A stretch of 64,000 bases of DNA from Hyaloperonospora brassicae (taxonomy: Eukaryota > Oomycota > Peronosporomycetes > Peronosporales > Peronosporaceae), in the NCBI GenBank assembly GCA_947650285.1, contig CANTFL010000921.1, positions 124,001-188,000 on the forward strand. Direction: 5' to 3'. Position 1 is the stretch's first letter, and each line of letters starts with the position of its first letter. The notes under the pieces were generated by a model. That model made no database searches. It had not been told where the DNA came from and was given only the letters and a program-made list of their open reading frames with translations. The position numbers and the translations under genes are program-made. This document shows, in pieces, positions 36,201-47,770 of the stretch.

Positions 36201-39200
36201 TCGTCGACGGCTTTCGAATAGTGCCATTCATTGTTAATGCGTTCTAGGTGATCCGGAGACGGCGATGGTGCCGTTAGTTGCGCATCGGGGTATGAAGCAA
36301 ATGATGTGGATTCCTAGCGTTTTTTTTTGCCACAAATAGGGCGGTAGAACGACATCATCGATGTCATGGTCGATTTCCAAGGGGTACACGCACATGTAAA
36401 ATTGAAATAGCACTGTGTTGACTAAGCTCATCAAGAAGTATCGTGTTGTGTAGGGAAGCTCTTGTTTGACTTTATCATCTGGTCAATGAGGAGCCTAAAG
36501 GGATCGAGGGTAGTAATAAAATATGCCGGTAGAATTAAAGGGAGCGACATTACCCGTTGTGGATTAATCGATGGCTAATTTGGGATCACGAATAGCTGAG
36601 GCTGATATCGCTTCAAAATTTAAATGATAAGAACTCATTTGTTACCGATGATATATTTTATAATCTTGAGCTCGAAACAAAATTAACCTTCGTGATGGAC
36701 TGCTGCAGCTATGGGTAATTAAATCCGGCACACACAAGTCTGTCATAGCCGGCTATTCCAACCGTCTTAGAGAGATTTTGTTGGGTGGAGAAGAACAAAA
36801 AACGCAAAAGATCTTGTTGAACCGAACAAAATGGTGGGGCTACGCGTACGTTACGGCCGAGACTGACGCTGCCGCAAAAACATTTTCTCACAATAATTGT
36901 GCTAAAAGTAGAAATCGTAATCGTATTCGAATGATGTAGGGGTAAGATGGAGTCCCATATGGAAGAAATCATATGTTTTCTTTCCATCCGCCTGCGTGTA
37001 TCGCTGTAAGTTGCACTGGTTAGAGAAGTATACCTGCGAGCATTGATCATTCGACAAAATATGTGTGGTAGAGTGATAAGGAAATTTGTGACTAAAGAGC
37101 AGATTTTCCACAGTCTAAGTTTGAGCTGGCAAACGATTGGTGGAGACGTCCGTAAAGTCTCATTACGTCAGTTGAACTGATGAGGACAGTAGATGGAACT
37201 GGACTTTCGGTCTCAGGTTAACGATGAAAGATATGGACAAGGTTTATTTACGCCATACGATATTCCGATGAAGGAAGATATTTAGATGAAAATGAAGGTC
37301 GTGATCGAGAACATGACCGGTCAGGTTAATGTGACCACATCATCTCACGCGATTCGCGATCCGTAATCAGAACAGTACAAGCAATTGACCACGTCGTGCA
37401 AGGGGACGTCACCAGGTCCAGAGCCCCTGATGAGCATAGTGGTGATCTTAAGACTTCTGTTAAGCATTACACAGAATTAAATTTGCTTTTAAGTGTACGT
37501 GTAGACTTCTCTTTCGAGTTTAATGACTGGCCACCCGACGTCATATAAGGTCGCATACTTTAAACAAGTATAACACCTAGAATGCTTGAACAGGGATCAA
37601 GAACTCTTAAGACAAACCGCCTAACTAAAATTGGGACGCAGCAACATTGCGGAGGACAAGGCAAAACACCGCGAGATAGATCAAGTGATCAGAATGTTAA
37701 GCGGATCAAGTGTCTACGTATTGGACAAGGCGATGTTATAGAGGTCAGAGTGACTGATATCAAGGAAACTACAAATATATCCGTGACTGCGGTAAGACTT
37801 CTATACGATCACCAACCCATCTCATTAACGGTCAATTTTCTATCGACACGAGTCCACCTGGAAGAATGCTGCCCTCTCTACCGATGTGCAATACAAGATG
37901 AGAAAGGAAAAAAGCAAGGAAACGGAGAATCTCGTCCGATAGTCGGTCGTATAGGCGCTAGTGGAGAGTCAGGGTCACCTGAATTTTGTGATCGCCATTA
38001 CACCACATTCTAATCATTGAGTGTGTCGATGGACAATCTGAGCTAAACTGAAGCAGCATTATTCCTGAAGGGCATTCGTATTCTTTCCATTCGGAGCGAA
38101 AAATCCATGGTCAGGATAGGCTATAGTGGCATTCCGTATCGCAGCTGACCCATCTCGGCTAGGGAGTTAGTTGTTAGATAGTATTAGTTTTCGCGTAGAT
38201 TTTTCAGGAGTTTTGTCGAAGTTTTTGTCGTATGTTATGTTTCCCGTTATGAATTTGGACGGTGAAGGCTTAATCGTATTGGGTCAAGGGGCGTCGGTGG
38301 TCGGTGAAAGAGGCGAGGTTTTTGTGATATACACAATCTGCTAGAGGATGAAGATGAGCAACAGGTAATGATTTATGGCTGGAGGCGTTACGGGCTTTTA
38401 TAGATTGGAGCTTTGCCTCTCCGTGGATATTTAGGCGCCATTTTACCGCTTGACGTCCTTAGGAACGAATTGTTAAAAAATATGAGTGCAACCCGCAGAG
38501 ACAATAGTTTTTTACTGGGACACAACACTTTTTGTAATTTGCTTATATGGAAGTCTAGACTGATCTCATGCAGGTTGGCTCTACAGAGTGCGCGGCTTTT
38601 GAAGGCACGCGAGAAGTGAAGACTTGCGCGCCATATTATAACTTCCGTTTTTGTGTTGTTTGACGAAGTATCAACAATTAAATTATACACCGGTTGTGCA
38701 CGTACATCTTTTCGGGATTGATTTCCGTGGTATGCGCCATGTAATGCGTCGGTACTAAAAAAAAACTCGATAATTAATGCGTTAATCGGAAGCACCCGTC
38801 TCCACACAATTCGAAATCGAGCGTATGGATAATCATATTTAAGCTGAGACCACGCAAGATTTGATGACATTATTGCGAAAAAGAGAAAATTCAGTGATGA
38901 GATATGCGTGACTTTTCTAGCGACTAAGTGCACGCTCAAAATGTAATCGCTACTCGAATGATTCTTATCAAGCAGACTTTTGGAGAGATCGAAGCTCGTG
39001 CGACTGATACGATTGTGCATCCTTCACTGTTAAATAGTATCGTATCCATTGACCCAGCTGAAACCTTCATGGTAGTCTCTATTAGTTACTTGCTGTTATA
39101 TTAGAATGTGATAACGTGTCAAACGACAGATTGTCTCGTCGAAAATAGTGGAGGTGATAAGGCTTAAAACTCTCTGCGGTACTGATATTTTGGGACTACC

Positions 39201-42200
39201 AACTGATCGCCGCTTCTCAAATCGCGTGAGTAGAGGTACGGCGACGCAGGGTAAACTCATACATCCTCTATTCTGCCGTTGTGCGACACCGAACGATGAG
39301 TGCACTTGGTACATGATATTTTGCATATTCGAGCAAACAAAGAAGAGGCGTCTTTTCGACCATGTAGCATGATGCATGCGGACTATATAGGAATGCTGAT
39401 AATTTTACTGCCATCAATTAAGTCCTCGGAGACTTCTCGCGTAGTAACACGCAAGTTACATATTAAAGTGCACGCGGGGAACCCAGGCGAACTGGAGAAA
39501 ACGATCGTGCTCATCAACCACGTTCGAGAACTTTCTCATAAACTGCAACCATTGCAAGAAGGTCATTATCCAGCTTAATCTTCCGTATTTCATGCCTCTT
39601 TTGGCTCGTCCGAAACCTCCAGCACTATGAACGTATCGAAAGCATCCTAACAAAAAGTACCTACGGCAAGGTGTTTGTGCCGGCGAGACGTGATTTTACT
39701 TATCAAATGGTGAAGAGTCGACCGACCATTGGCGAGTTGTGCAGACCGTTCAACGCGCATGTAAGGATCCGCGAACGTGCCGCCTGATTCAAATGAAACG
39801 GTAACGTCTGAAGCCGCATGAGCGCTTTGAGCGTAGATGTTACACATATTTAAGAGTCACAATGACTCGTGCTTGAACGCGTTTATCTGGATGTATAAAG
39901 ATAAGTAATTTTTAGTCCTTTTTGCAGCATTCACACCGCAATATATCGATAAGTACCAGCATTACCTCCACCAGTATCTGATTCTTTCACGATGACCTAA
40001 AGGTTCATCATTACTGTGCGCTATATTATCCTAAGAACTATTCTAAGTTCTGCCATCATGTACCTGAACATATGAATCAGATTCAAACGTTTCTATTAAA
40101 TCTCAATCATTCGTTTTCTCCTTCTGCCTTGATTGAACCGTCGTCTAAATTGCATCTCAGGCCGTCTCGCATATCCCTGTCTTATAGGCAAAGTGTAAAA
40201 AACTTTTGATGTTGTGCTGTCTTACCACCAGCAAACTCAACGATTTCACCACGGCTATAGCCACATTCAATACATTGTAGGCTTACCTAACAATAAATGA
40301 CCTAAATGGATTATTGGTGTCTTTTTTTACAATTTTGACACGGCCTTATATGTAAGGCATAAAAGGCTGTGTCAGAATTGTCGGCGCACCCGTATTCTAA
40401 CAGCACGACTATCTATTAACTCAGACGCAAGGGGTAAAGATCAGTAAATATGTTTGGATTGGAGAAGATCTACCTGAAAATACTTTAGGATCTCAGACAC
40501 ATGTATATTCTTACGCAAAGCACACTTTTCTATCATGTTTTTTTATTTCTCGTGTTCAGGTATACTACCGGATGGGACGATACTAGTTTGTAAATACGAC
40601 TGGATAAGATCTAGCATAGTACCTGTGATTATAATGTCATGGGAAATTGACTTCAAATAATATCTTAGGCAGTGGTGAACGTTACTATGGGAATAATTAC
40701 ATATGCCAAAGTAATAGCAAAAATGACCTAACAAGGAGATACAGACGCGAATAAAGAGGAACGAGGAGATACTATATGTCATCTTTGATGAACAAAGTAA
40801 TAGTAAAGATCCAGAGGAAATGACAACGTCTTTTCAGCCATACTGAAATCGTGTTCTTTTTCATGCAATTTAGCATTTCGTCTGGTTGTTTGCTCCCTTT
40901 TACGCAATAAATACGTGAGGTTATCTGAATTTGTAAATTGAACTGGTACTCTCTAAGCTGTAACGTTAAGGTTGGTGTTGTTATTTGTGAATATTCGTTT
41001 GTGTAACGTCAAAAGTACGGAAAGTTTTTATAGATTAATAAATCTTCTACCATAGGATTGCCGTGGATGATAATGTTACCCTACTTTTGGTGATCTTTTT
41101 GTCAGCTAATTGTTTGGCCACTGTATACTGCTAGCAAAGTGCGGTCGTCATTATCAGCTTGTCCACGTATGTATACAAACACCTTTGACCACGCATCGAC
41201 AAATTGTTGCAATCGTACTTGTTTGTCGGCGTAAATACGAAATGATCCAAGTGGTAGAATTTTGGCTTACCATGGCGCAAAACTTGACGTATAGCAAGAA
41301 CGCCGTCCAGATTTTACGTCGGGGCTGGAGTCGCTGATACGCATTAAAAGCTGTTACAGTGCATAACGCTTATCAGTTTGGCCGATCAGACATGCACGGG
41401 GCAATGAGCATTTATAAACATTTTAGTTGGGTTAAACCTGATGTGATCAGACACTATGGTACACTTGCATGCACCGCTTTAACGCAAGTGCGACCACTGC
41501 CGCGTCATTGTCGTGATGTTCGCGTAGATTTGCTTGAACACCGTTTGCTTTTTGCAATGTTGAGAGCATTACAAGCTCTTCTGGGAAAGGGCGGTGGTCA
41601 CTGGAATACGAGAGTCGGCGACAAAACAGTTTGCTCGATGCAATGGTCGCCACCTAACACACGTCGCATCTATGACATTGCATAAAGTATGACATCCACG
41701 TTTTTGTACCGGAACAACGTAGATACGTAAATTCTGCGCATTCCTTTGCTTCTGGACAGGAGTCCTATATGCAGAAGGTCTTGTCATAGCACACTCCACG
41801 TGCTGAGCGCTGTTCATGCTGCAAGTATATTCCTTTTGTGCGACGCCGTTGTCTATCTTTTTGCAGGATTGGTGACGCAAAGCAACGAAATTGTTCGCTC
41901 TGTTCATGGATCAAGTCAAGTGATAAAACGAAACTTTGTCGCGCAAACGACGAGCCAACACCACACCTATCAGTTTGTCAACAGCAGATACCGCCAGTGT
42001 GCCCCGAATATGCCATCGCTGCTCTGTCTAGTACACAGGATGTTCTATCGTCACGAAGAGAGAGAGGTTTCCATTGTTCTATTTACAAGCGGCTGACTCG
42101 ATGTGCAAGGTCTCGGATATGTGGAGTCCACCGCGGTCATATTCCATGGCACTATCGAACTCGGTCTCTCTTTCTCGTTCTGCTGGCTTGGCACCTCGCA

Positions 42201-43500
42201 TCACGAGGAGGCACTATTGACCGGGCACGAGGGAGTGACCAATGACCGAGCCCGGGGTCAAATTCGGTGCGCATTCTCGCCAGATGGCTGGTCTGCTCGC
42301 GAAACTGACGACGTGTAGGCGTACGTAATGAGAAGAACGTCCTGCAATTTTCGAGGTTGTTTGCGTTCATCGGTTGACAGAAAGGGTTGCGGAGAGTGAC
42401 ACGATCGCGCTGGTCGTTTCGTAGGCCCGTTCATGAGTATTGGAATTCGCAGGAGAAGCTGCGGTGGATAAAGCTGCCAATGAATAAGGTGCTCTTTGAT
42501 CTAGACCTGCCGTCGGTGGTGACACGGTCATCGGCGCATGCAAGTCGTTCCAATGCTTGCACCTTCACGTCTTGCAAAAGGAGCAGGACGACGACGAAAG
42601 CGATCACTACGTATGGTCAGTGCTAATGCAGCTTGTCGCGGGCCAAGCCCGCAAAGAAGTGGCGCAGATCAACAAGTTTGCGCAGTTACGCGAATGGCGT
42701 TACCGGCTCTGATAACGCAGGTGCAGGATGGCAAGATAAGGGCACTACACGCCAGAGACGTGTGGCTCCGCACCGGATAGAGTGGGGGCAGACTGCTGTT
42801 GAGACCAACGAGCACGAGTCGTGCCGAATCCCGGTCCGAGCTACGCTTTGAAGTTGCATGATGCGGCGGCGCGTAGGACTGTGGCTTGGCGACGATGGTG
42901 CACTGAATGTAGACCTGCTCGGCTGTTGAATGCAGCGATCGAAAGTATCGATGAGACCGTCGAATTTGATCTGGTCGGACTGTTGAAAAAGACGTGAATA
43001 AACAGGCAGTACTGAGGGTACGACGTGCTTTGGAGAAACTGTCACCTCAATGTCCGACGCACCCGCATGACCGTCAGGTGGTGCTCAGCTTCGGCATGGA
43101 CACAGACAGTACTAGCACACAAGAGCTGTCACCGGGCTATATCAGCGTGCCATACAATACTCGCGCACTTAAGGCTGCTGTGACGTCATCCAGCAAAACG
43201 AGCCACAGCGGAGTGTATGTCGGCTGCTTTGTCGGCACTGCACGGTGAGGAAACCCATGCTATGCTCAAGTTCACTTGCTTGAGATGCTCGACCCAAACT
43301 CTGACACGACGGCGGTCCAGGGAGATGAGTGGACACGGGAAGTATCATCGATGGAACAGTTGTCAAGGATTGTGGGAGGAAGGACCAGACTCAGACAAAA
43401 CCCCCACTTCAAGCAGGTTAACCTGGTCGTCCTCTTCGATCGATATCGTCGTTGTCTCCCGACCACCGAGTACTTGACGCCAATCATTCGCTTCGGTAAA
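33291..43500. other. AT-rich gene desert
   Basis: Ten kilobases, clearly more AT-rich than the left third. No recognised gene or transposon domain on either strand. The longest frames are 38388-39020 (minus, 210 codons, listed) and 37582-38013 (plus, 143 codons: basic N-terminus, no family); others are about 110-130 codons. The part from 41.1 kb on is less AT-rich. Probably old, heavily decayed repeats. Confidence 0.6.
38388..39020 (-). CDS. Hypothetical protein in AT-rich desert
   Basis: 210-residue frame with a true ATG at 39020. In DNA this AT-rich a frame of that length is unlikely by chance. The translation has hydrophobic stretches (SSLNFLFFAIM, LPINALIIEFFF) and a basic C-terminus (SSGKMAPKYPRRGKAPIYKS). 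No signal peptide and no family recognised. It might be a remnant of a transposon protein or a real lineage-specific gene. Confidence 0.3.
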   Translation of the reverse strand: MHNRISRTSFDLSKSLLDKNHSSSDYILSVHLVARKVTHISSLNFLFFAIMSSNLAWSQLKYDYPYARFRIVWRRVLPINALIIEFFFSTDALHGAYHGNQSRKDVRAQPVYNLIVDTSSNNTKTEVIIWRASLHFSRAFKSRALCRANLHEISLDFHISKLQKVLCPSKKLLSLRVALIFFNNSFLRTSSGKMAPKYPRRGKAPIYKSP

Positions 43501-43512
43501 CCTCAGCATCAG

Positions 43513-43526
43513 TCATTGCGCAACTT
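43513..43526 (+). promoter_or_regulatory. Inr-like oomycete transcription start motif
   Basis: TCATTGCGCAACTT resembles the oomycete initiator consensus (TCATTYYNNCAWTTT) and ends 42 bases before the effector start codon, a usual distance. Confidence 0.5.
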
Positions 43527-43568
43527 GCCGTCTCGAACCCACTATCTCCTGCCGATCCGAGTCGTCCA

Positions 43569-44258
43569 ATGCGTCCAGCGATCTTCTTGTCCGCGGCACT
43601 GCTCTGCCTTGTGACATGTGGCAATGCCGTCAAAGCAGCGTCAGACTTGCAGAACCCCATCACGTCGGACGTCAACTCGCCTGTGGTGGCCAACGACAAT
43701 TGGGTTCAATCTGATGCGAACACGAAGCAACGGCGCCTCTTTTCGACGTGGGGAAAGAAGCATTCGGAACCCGAAGCCGACCCGCAATCAGCTGCTAAGG
43801 ACAGTACTGCCAAGGACGCGCAATTCGACAACATTACCGCACTAGCTCGTGAAAGCACCTACGCCCGAGACAGCGATGACAGCATCGATAGCTGGGACCT
43901 CCCTGATAGCTCGGACCTCCCCGACAACTCCGAGTCTCTCGACAGCTCGGATTTCCCGGACAGCTCCGAATATCCCGACAGCTCCGACATCGGCGGCCTA
44001 GCTGGCAAAAAGAGCGGTAAACCAAGATTTCGTAAGTTCTTCTTTCTAGACACGTATTGGAATTTATTCATCGTGCAACAGCGTACTCGTGCGAAAACGC
44101 TAGCAAAGATCGCTGCCAACGAGAAGGCTGGTTACCCAGCCTTTTCGTGGGCGGGAATTCGTACTCGATACAGTACGTTCATCAACAAAGGCTACATCGT
44201 GTTTCTCGACAGGCAGTGCGCTCGCCCCAGAAACTGGAACAAGCGAGCATGTGCATAG
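43569..44258 (+). CDS. Candidate secreted effector with acidic hexapeptide repeats
   Basis: 229 residues. Residues 1-23 form a signal peptide (hydrophobic IFLSAALLCLVTC, likely cut after VKA). A QRRLF motif at 54-58 stands where RXLR-type host-targeting motifs usually occur and is followed by an acidic stretch (EPEAD), but it lacks the final Arg and so is not a canonical RXLR. Residues 106-141 are six copies of a hexapeptide of type DSSDLP (variants DNSESL, DSSDFP, DSSEYP), encoded by an 18-base repeat. The C-terminal 80 residues are basic and aromatic (RKFFFLDTYWNLF, YPAFSWAGIRTRY) and end CARPRNWNKRACA. No known fold seen. An Inr-like motif precedes it. It sits 350 bases from a Gypsy LTR, a repeat-flanked setting common for oomycete effectors. 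Its function is not known. Confidence 0.7.
   Translation: MRPAIFLSAALLCLVTCGNAVKAASDLQNPITSDVNSPVVANDNWVQSDANTKQRRLFSTWGKKHSEPEADPQSAAKDSTAKDAQFDNITALARESTYARDSDDSIDSWDLPDSSDLPDNSESLDSSDFPDSSEYPDSSDIGGLAGKKSGKPRFRKFFFLDTYWNLFIVQQRTRAKTLAKIAANEKAGYPAFSWAGIRTRYSTFINKGYIVFLDRQCARPRNWNKRACA
43883..43990 (+). repeat. 18-bp coding minisatellite in the effector
   Basis: Six 18-base units in frame, consensus GACAGCTCGGACYTCCCC, with base changes between units; they produce the Asp/Ser-Pro hexapeptide array. Confidence 0.85.
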
Positions 44259-44604
44259 CTACACGTCTGGGTTCACTTCGATGGAAGCATCGCCAATTTA
44301 TTCTGTTATCGCCCACTATTTTGGTATATTTCAAATACATTTGTTTGGTCAAAGTTCGCTCACGATATCAGGCGAATATGAATTGTTGCCACTTTTTCCG
44401 CTGTCCTGTAGAAGATGTGTTGACAGCGTCCGTGTTCTATCCATTCGAGTAGTGCGAAATTTACTGTGCTTATCAGACGGCATGTATTTGTCCGAATGTG
44501 ATACCGTCTTGTTATATTTACGTACAGCTTCGACGACATTGAACTTGACACGTGTGACAACATGATCAGTCTTTTAAATGGAGTATCATAGCGATTACCC
44601 CGTT

Positions 44605-45138
44605 CGTAACGGGGTTACGCGTCGACTGGTAGTCGACAATAGGTGTGGTGCACACGAGGGATGGGATCCCCTTTAACGTAATATTCGAACACAAGTATCA
44701 ATTATTGAAGACTGATGTCTGTTAACAATTGATTACGAGATCTTTTAATAGGTTTATTTAGGACATAAGTGAGTAGGTTATTTACTTTGTTCTACGGTGT
44801 TCTTTCAGGTTAAAAGAAGAAATAAAATTCAGTTCCCATTTTGATCAACAAAAGACACGTGCCTCTCTGAAGCGTCTTGTGATCGTAAGGAAGTAGCAAC
44901 GCCTTGCTAAGGCAGCTACTCCTTGTGCACTTAGTGCGATCGATTCTTTGAATCGTTTGGTCCTCCTGGAACAGGGACCGTAAGTTCTTTGAGCTTGTTG
45001 ACTCTTTGAGTCGGGTTCTTTGAACCACCTTTTAGCTCTCGGAGCTGTTGACTCTTTGAGTCGGGTTCGTAGAACCAAAGTTGCTCGTAAGAGCGTTAAG
45101 TCTTCCTCTGACTAAAGGAGCTGTGTAGCTCCGCTACA
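44605..45138 (+). repeat. Gypsy 5' LTR
   Basis: 534 bp, begins CGTAACGGGG (TGTAACGGGG in the 3' copy) and ends GCTACA. Bases 44605-44795 differ from the 3' LTR at about ten positions; 44796-45138 are identical to it. The identical part holds 13 consecutive hairpins (44887-45132). Confidence 0.95.
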
Positions 45139-45139
45139 C

Positions 45140-46228
45140 TTGGTAGCATTAGTAGTCAATCTACGCCTGAGTCGGCAACGACTGATCCTTTGTGAGGATG
45201 GAGCAATCCACACCCTCTCTAAGACCCAAAAGATCGCGCTTGATAAGCTGAACGCGGCCGTAGGCCCTAAATTTGTGGAGTTTCTAGCTGCACAAGGCGC
45301 CGATGTGCTAAATGTACGAGTCAAGACTTTCATGCAGTATGAAACAGTCCTTTTAGGGCAGATTAAAACCAGGTAGCGTCGGCTATGCCAACACGCTACG
45401 TGGCGATGCCAACTGAAGAGGCTAAGCCTCGTCTCCTAAGGTGGACGTATAATATTTCTCCGGAAAGGAGGGGGAAAACCTTACCCTCTGGATCCGTGAG
45501 ATTGAGATGGCCATGAGCTATGGCATTATCTAACTGGAGTATCAGCGGGTCTCGCTGGCCATCTCCAAGCTCGATGGTAGAGCTAGAGAGTAGGCTCTGA
45601 CGTGTAGCACGTCGGTCGACTTGGCGTTTCCCACATGGGATTTGATCAAGTTAGACCTATTGCGAGTTTTCTCGCCGTCTAACCAGGCCTATCGCGTGCG
45701 CTCACGCTTCTTGTCTACCCGTCAGGTTAAAAATGAGTTAACGGACTATGTCCAAGAGTTAAGAGCTCAGATGGCTGCTTTGAAGTCTGACCCTCTCCCT
45801 GAGACAGTCTGTGTGACTGCTTCATGGAAGGTCTTCGCAATGGCGCTGCCAGGGCCGAGGTGTTTCGGGTCCATCCCTCTACTTTTGAGGAGGCTGTTAG
45901 CATCGCTCAAAATGATGAGCACAACTTCAAGTCGGCCAGACTTGGTTGGAATGGGTACAACCCAAGCTTTGCGAGGGTGACGTCTGTGAGCACCTCGGCT
46001 TACTGTAATCCAGAACCGATGGATCTCAGCCATGCTGAAGATGAAGGTGGAGCGGAGCTTGATGAATGTTGCAGAGCAACGACAAGAAGTGAGACGCTTT
46101 ATATGTGCGGAAGCACTAAACACTTGCGTCCCACTTGTTCTTTGCGTAAGCAACAACCGACTTTATGGGTAAAAACCCCAGCCACAACCAGACCTGGTAT
46201 GGCACGGGGAAACGTCTACACCCAGTAG
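45140..46228 (+). pseudogene. Gypsy gag remnants
   Basis: Pieces in at least three frames. 45140-45376 may be the gag N-terminus (LSKTQKIALDKLNAAVG). 45621-45820 carries the retrotransposon gag core (WDLIKLDLLRVFSPSNQAYR, then ELTDYVQELRAQMAALKSD). After a frameshift near 45825 it continues in 45824-46228 with EEAVSIAQNDEHNFKSARL and a damaged zinc knuckle (LYMCGSTKHLRPTC). Confidence 0.8.
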
Positions 46229-46314
46229 GTGCGGGGCGCCCTACTGGGGTAGAACTGAGTTCTGTCACTTCTCTTCGAGGTAGAGTGAAATAGGGCTTAG
46301 CCCCACCGAGCTGT

Positions 46315-46680
46315 GTGCCCACCAGCACAGAGCGTGGATACAAGCCTGGCTTGTTAGTCGCCGAGGCGAAAGTTAAAGGCTTTGAGAAGCATTGGTCGAT
46401 CCTAATCGACTCCGGAGCATCATGCAATTATGCTCGACGTCGTTCCCTTGAGGAAAGTCAGCAATATGCTGAAGCGCTCAAAGCGCATGAGGGTGATTCA
46501 ATCACCGTTCGTTTAGCGACTGGTAGTCGCGTCACTGTGCCTAAAGTTCCGTTGAGCTTAGGTGTGACATTTTTGGATTTTGACAGCATTGAACGCTGTC
46601 TTGTCCTCGATTTGGATTCGAGATACGATCTCATCCTGGGTATGGCTTGGCTTGAACGCCATGAGCCATGGTTTGATTAG
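46315..46680 (+). pseudogene. Gypsy aspartic protease
   Basis: About 120 codons with the catalytic ILIDSGASCNYARR, a flap-like RLATGSRVTVPKV and the hydrophobic YDLILGMAWLERHEPW that closes the retropepsin fold. It ends at TAG 46678-46680 where the family usually has Trp, so the stop is probably a TGG-to-TAG change; the next frame (46681) continues without a shift. Confidence 0.85.
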
Positions 46681-47645
46681 ATGTCAAAGATCTTAGGCGC
46701 CACGCGCAATGTTTCTAGCGAAGTTTTGGAGAGTCATGAACCCACCTTCGCTAGGCAACAAAAGCGCTATTGGCGCGAGCCATTGACGGAAAATGTCAAT
46801 GTGCTGGACATTGGTATGTCAGAGTTGATTAAATACAATGTCAATGACATCCATATTGAGCGGAGATCTTTCACCGTATGTGAGGGGAGTTATACTCCGT
46901 TGAGTAATACTCGTTGTGATGCTGAGCCACTGCATGATTCAGTCATGGTTTGCTTAGGGCCGAGACATCCAGAATATAATTCCTCTGATGTACGTGAAGT
47001 GGCACGTGAAATCCCACTGAGTGAGGGCGGCCGAGATGGCACCTCACTGAATGTCGGTAATGACATTGTTAGTGAGAAGCCAGAGTATTCAGGGCTAGGC
47101 CCGGATGCTGCACGTGAAGTGGTACGTGTAAACCCACTGGGTGAAGAGTTCGAGTTCCGTAACACTTCACCAGATGTCGTTCAAGACATGATCTCTCGTA
47201 TGGAGCGTGTCAAGATACTTAGCAACCACGAAGACCCTACTATTCAGGCCTCTAGGAGGCGTAAGGTTTCTTTGAGAAACAATCCTGGCGTCGGGTGCAA
47301 ACCGAAAAGCGCCTAATTTTTAAGGAATCACAAAGTGATAATGGTGATAATACACCATATGCACTTATCAATGGGTTAACTGGCCTTGTTAATAACAACA
47401 TTAGTCTTGAGACTCTTCCATCTTTGGATTATCTCTTTGAAATAGACAAAAAGTCTGACGGCGAATTTAGCCAAGCCTTACAGGCAGGAGAATTATCCGA
47501 GTTAGTGGTCATTCGACCAGATATTGAGTTGAACTCATCCTCGTTAAAGAATGAGTCTGTCCTTGAGTGCACGAAGGCGGCGTTGGATGCTCGTAGTGGA
47601 TCGTCGACCCTTAAGGATCCTCTTGATCCTTTCAACCTTTGGTAA
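46681..47645 (+). pseudogene. Gypsy protease-RT linker region
   Basis: Two overlapping open stretches (46681-47316 and 47295-47645) between protease and reverse transcriptase. No domain recognised. Short repeats are visible (REVAREIPLSEG and REVVRVNPLGEE). A frameshift near 47300 separates the two stretches. Confidence 0.6.
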
Positions 47646-47770
47646 AGGAATTTCAGGACGTGATGTGTTACAACCCACCGTCCGTTTTGCCTCCCGAAAG
47701 AGGTGTACGTCATAAAATTGACTTGGTTAATGGAACTTAATACTGCGTAACACGGCAGTGGCCTTTACCG

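Noticed and set aside
43720..43745. Canonical RXLR-dEER effector motif
   Set aside because: The sequence is RRLF, not RXLR, and the following acidic stretch is EPEAD; recorded only as RXLR-like.
44810..45078. Minus-strand frames repeated exactly at 51982-52250
   Set aside because: They lie wholly in the two LTRs and are duplicates because the LTRs are; the translation reflects the hairpin array.
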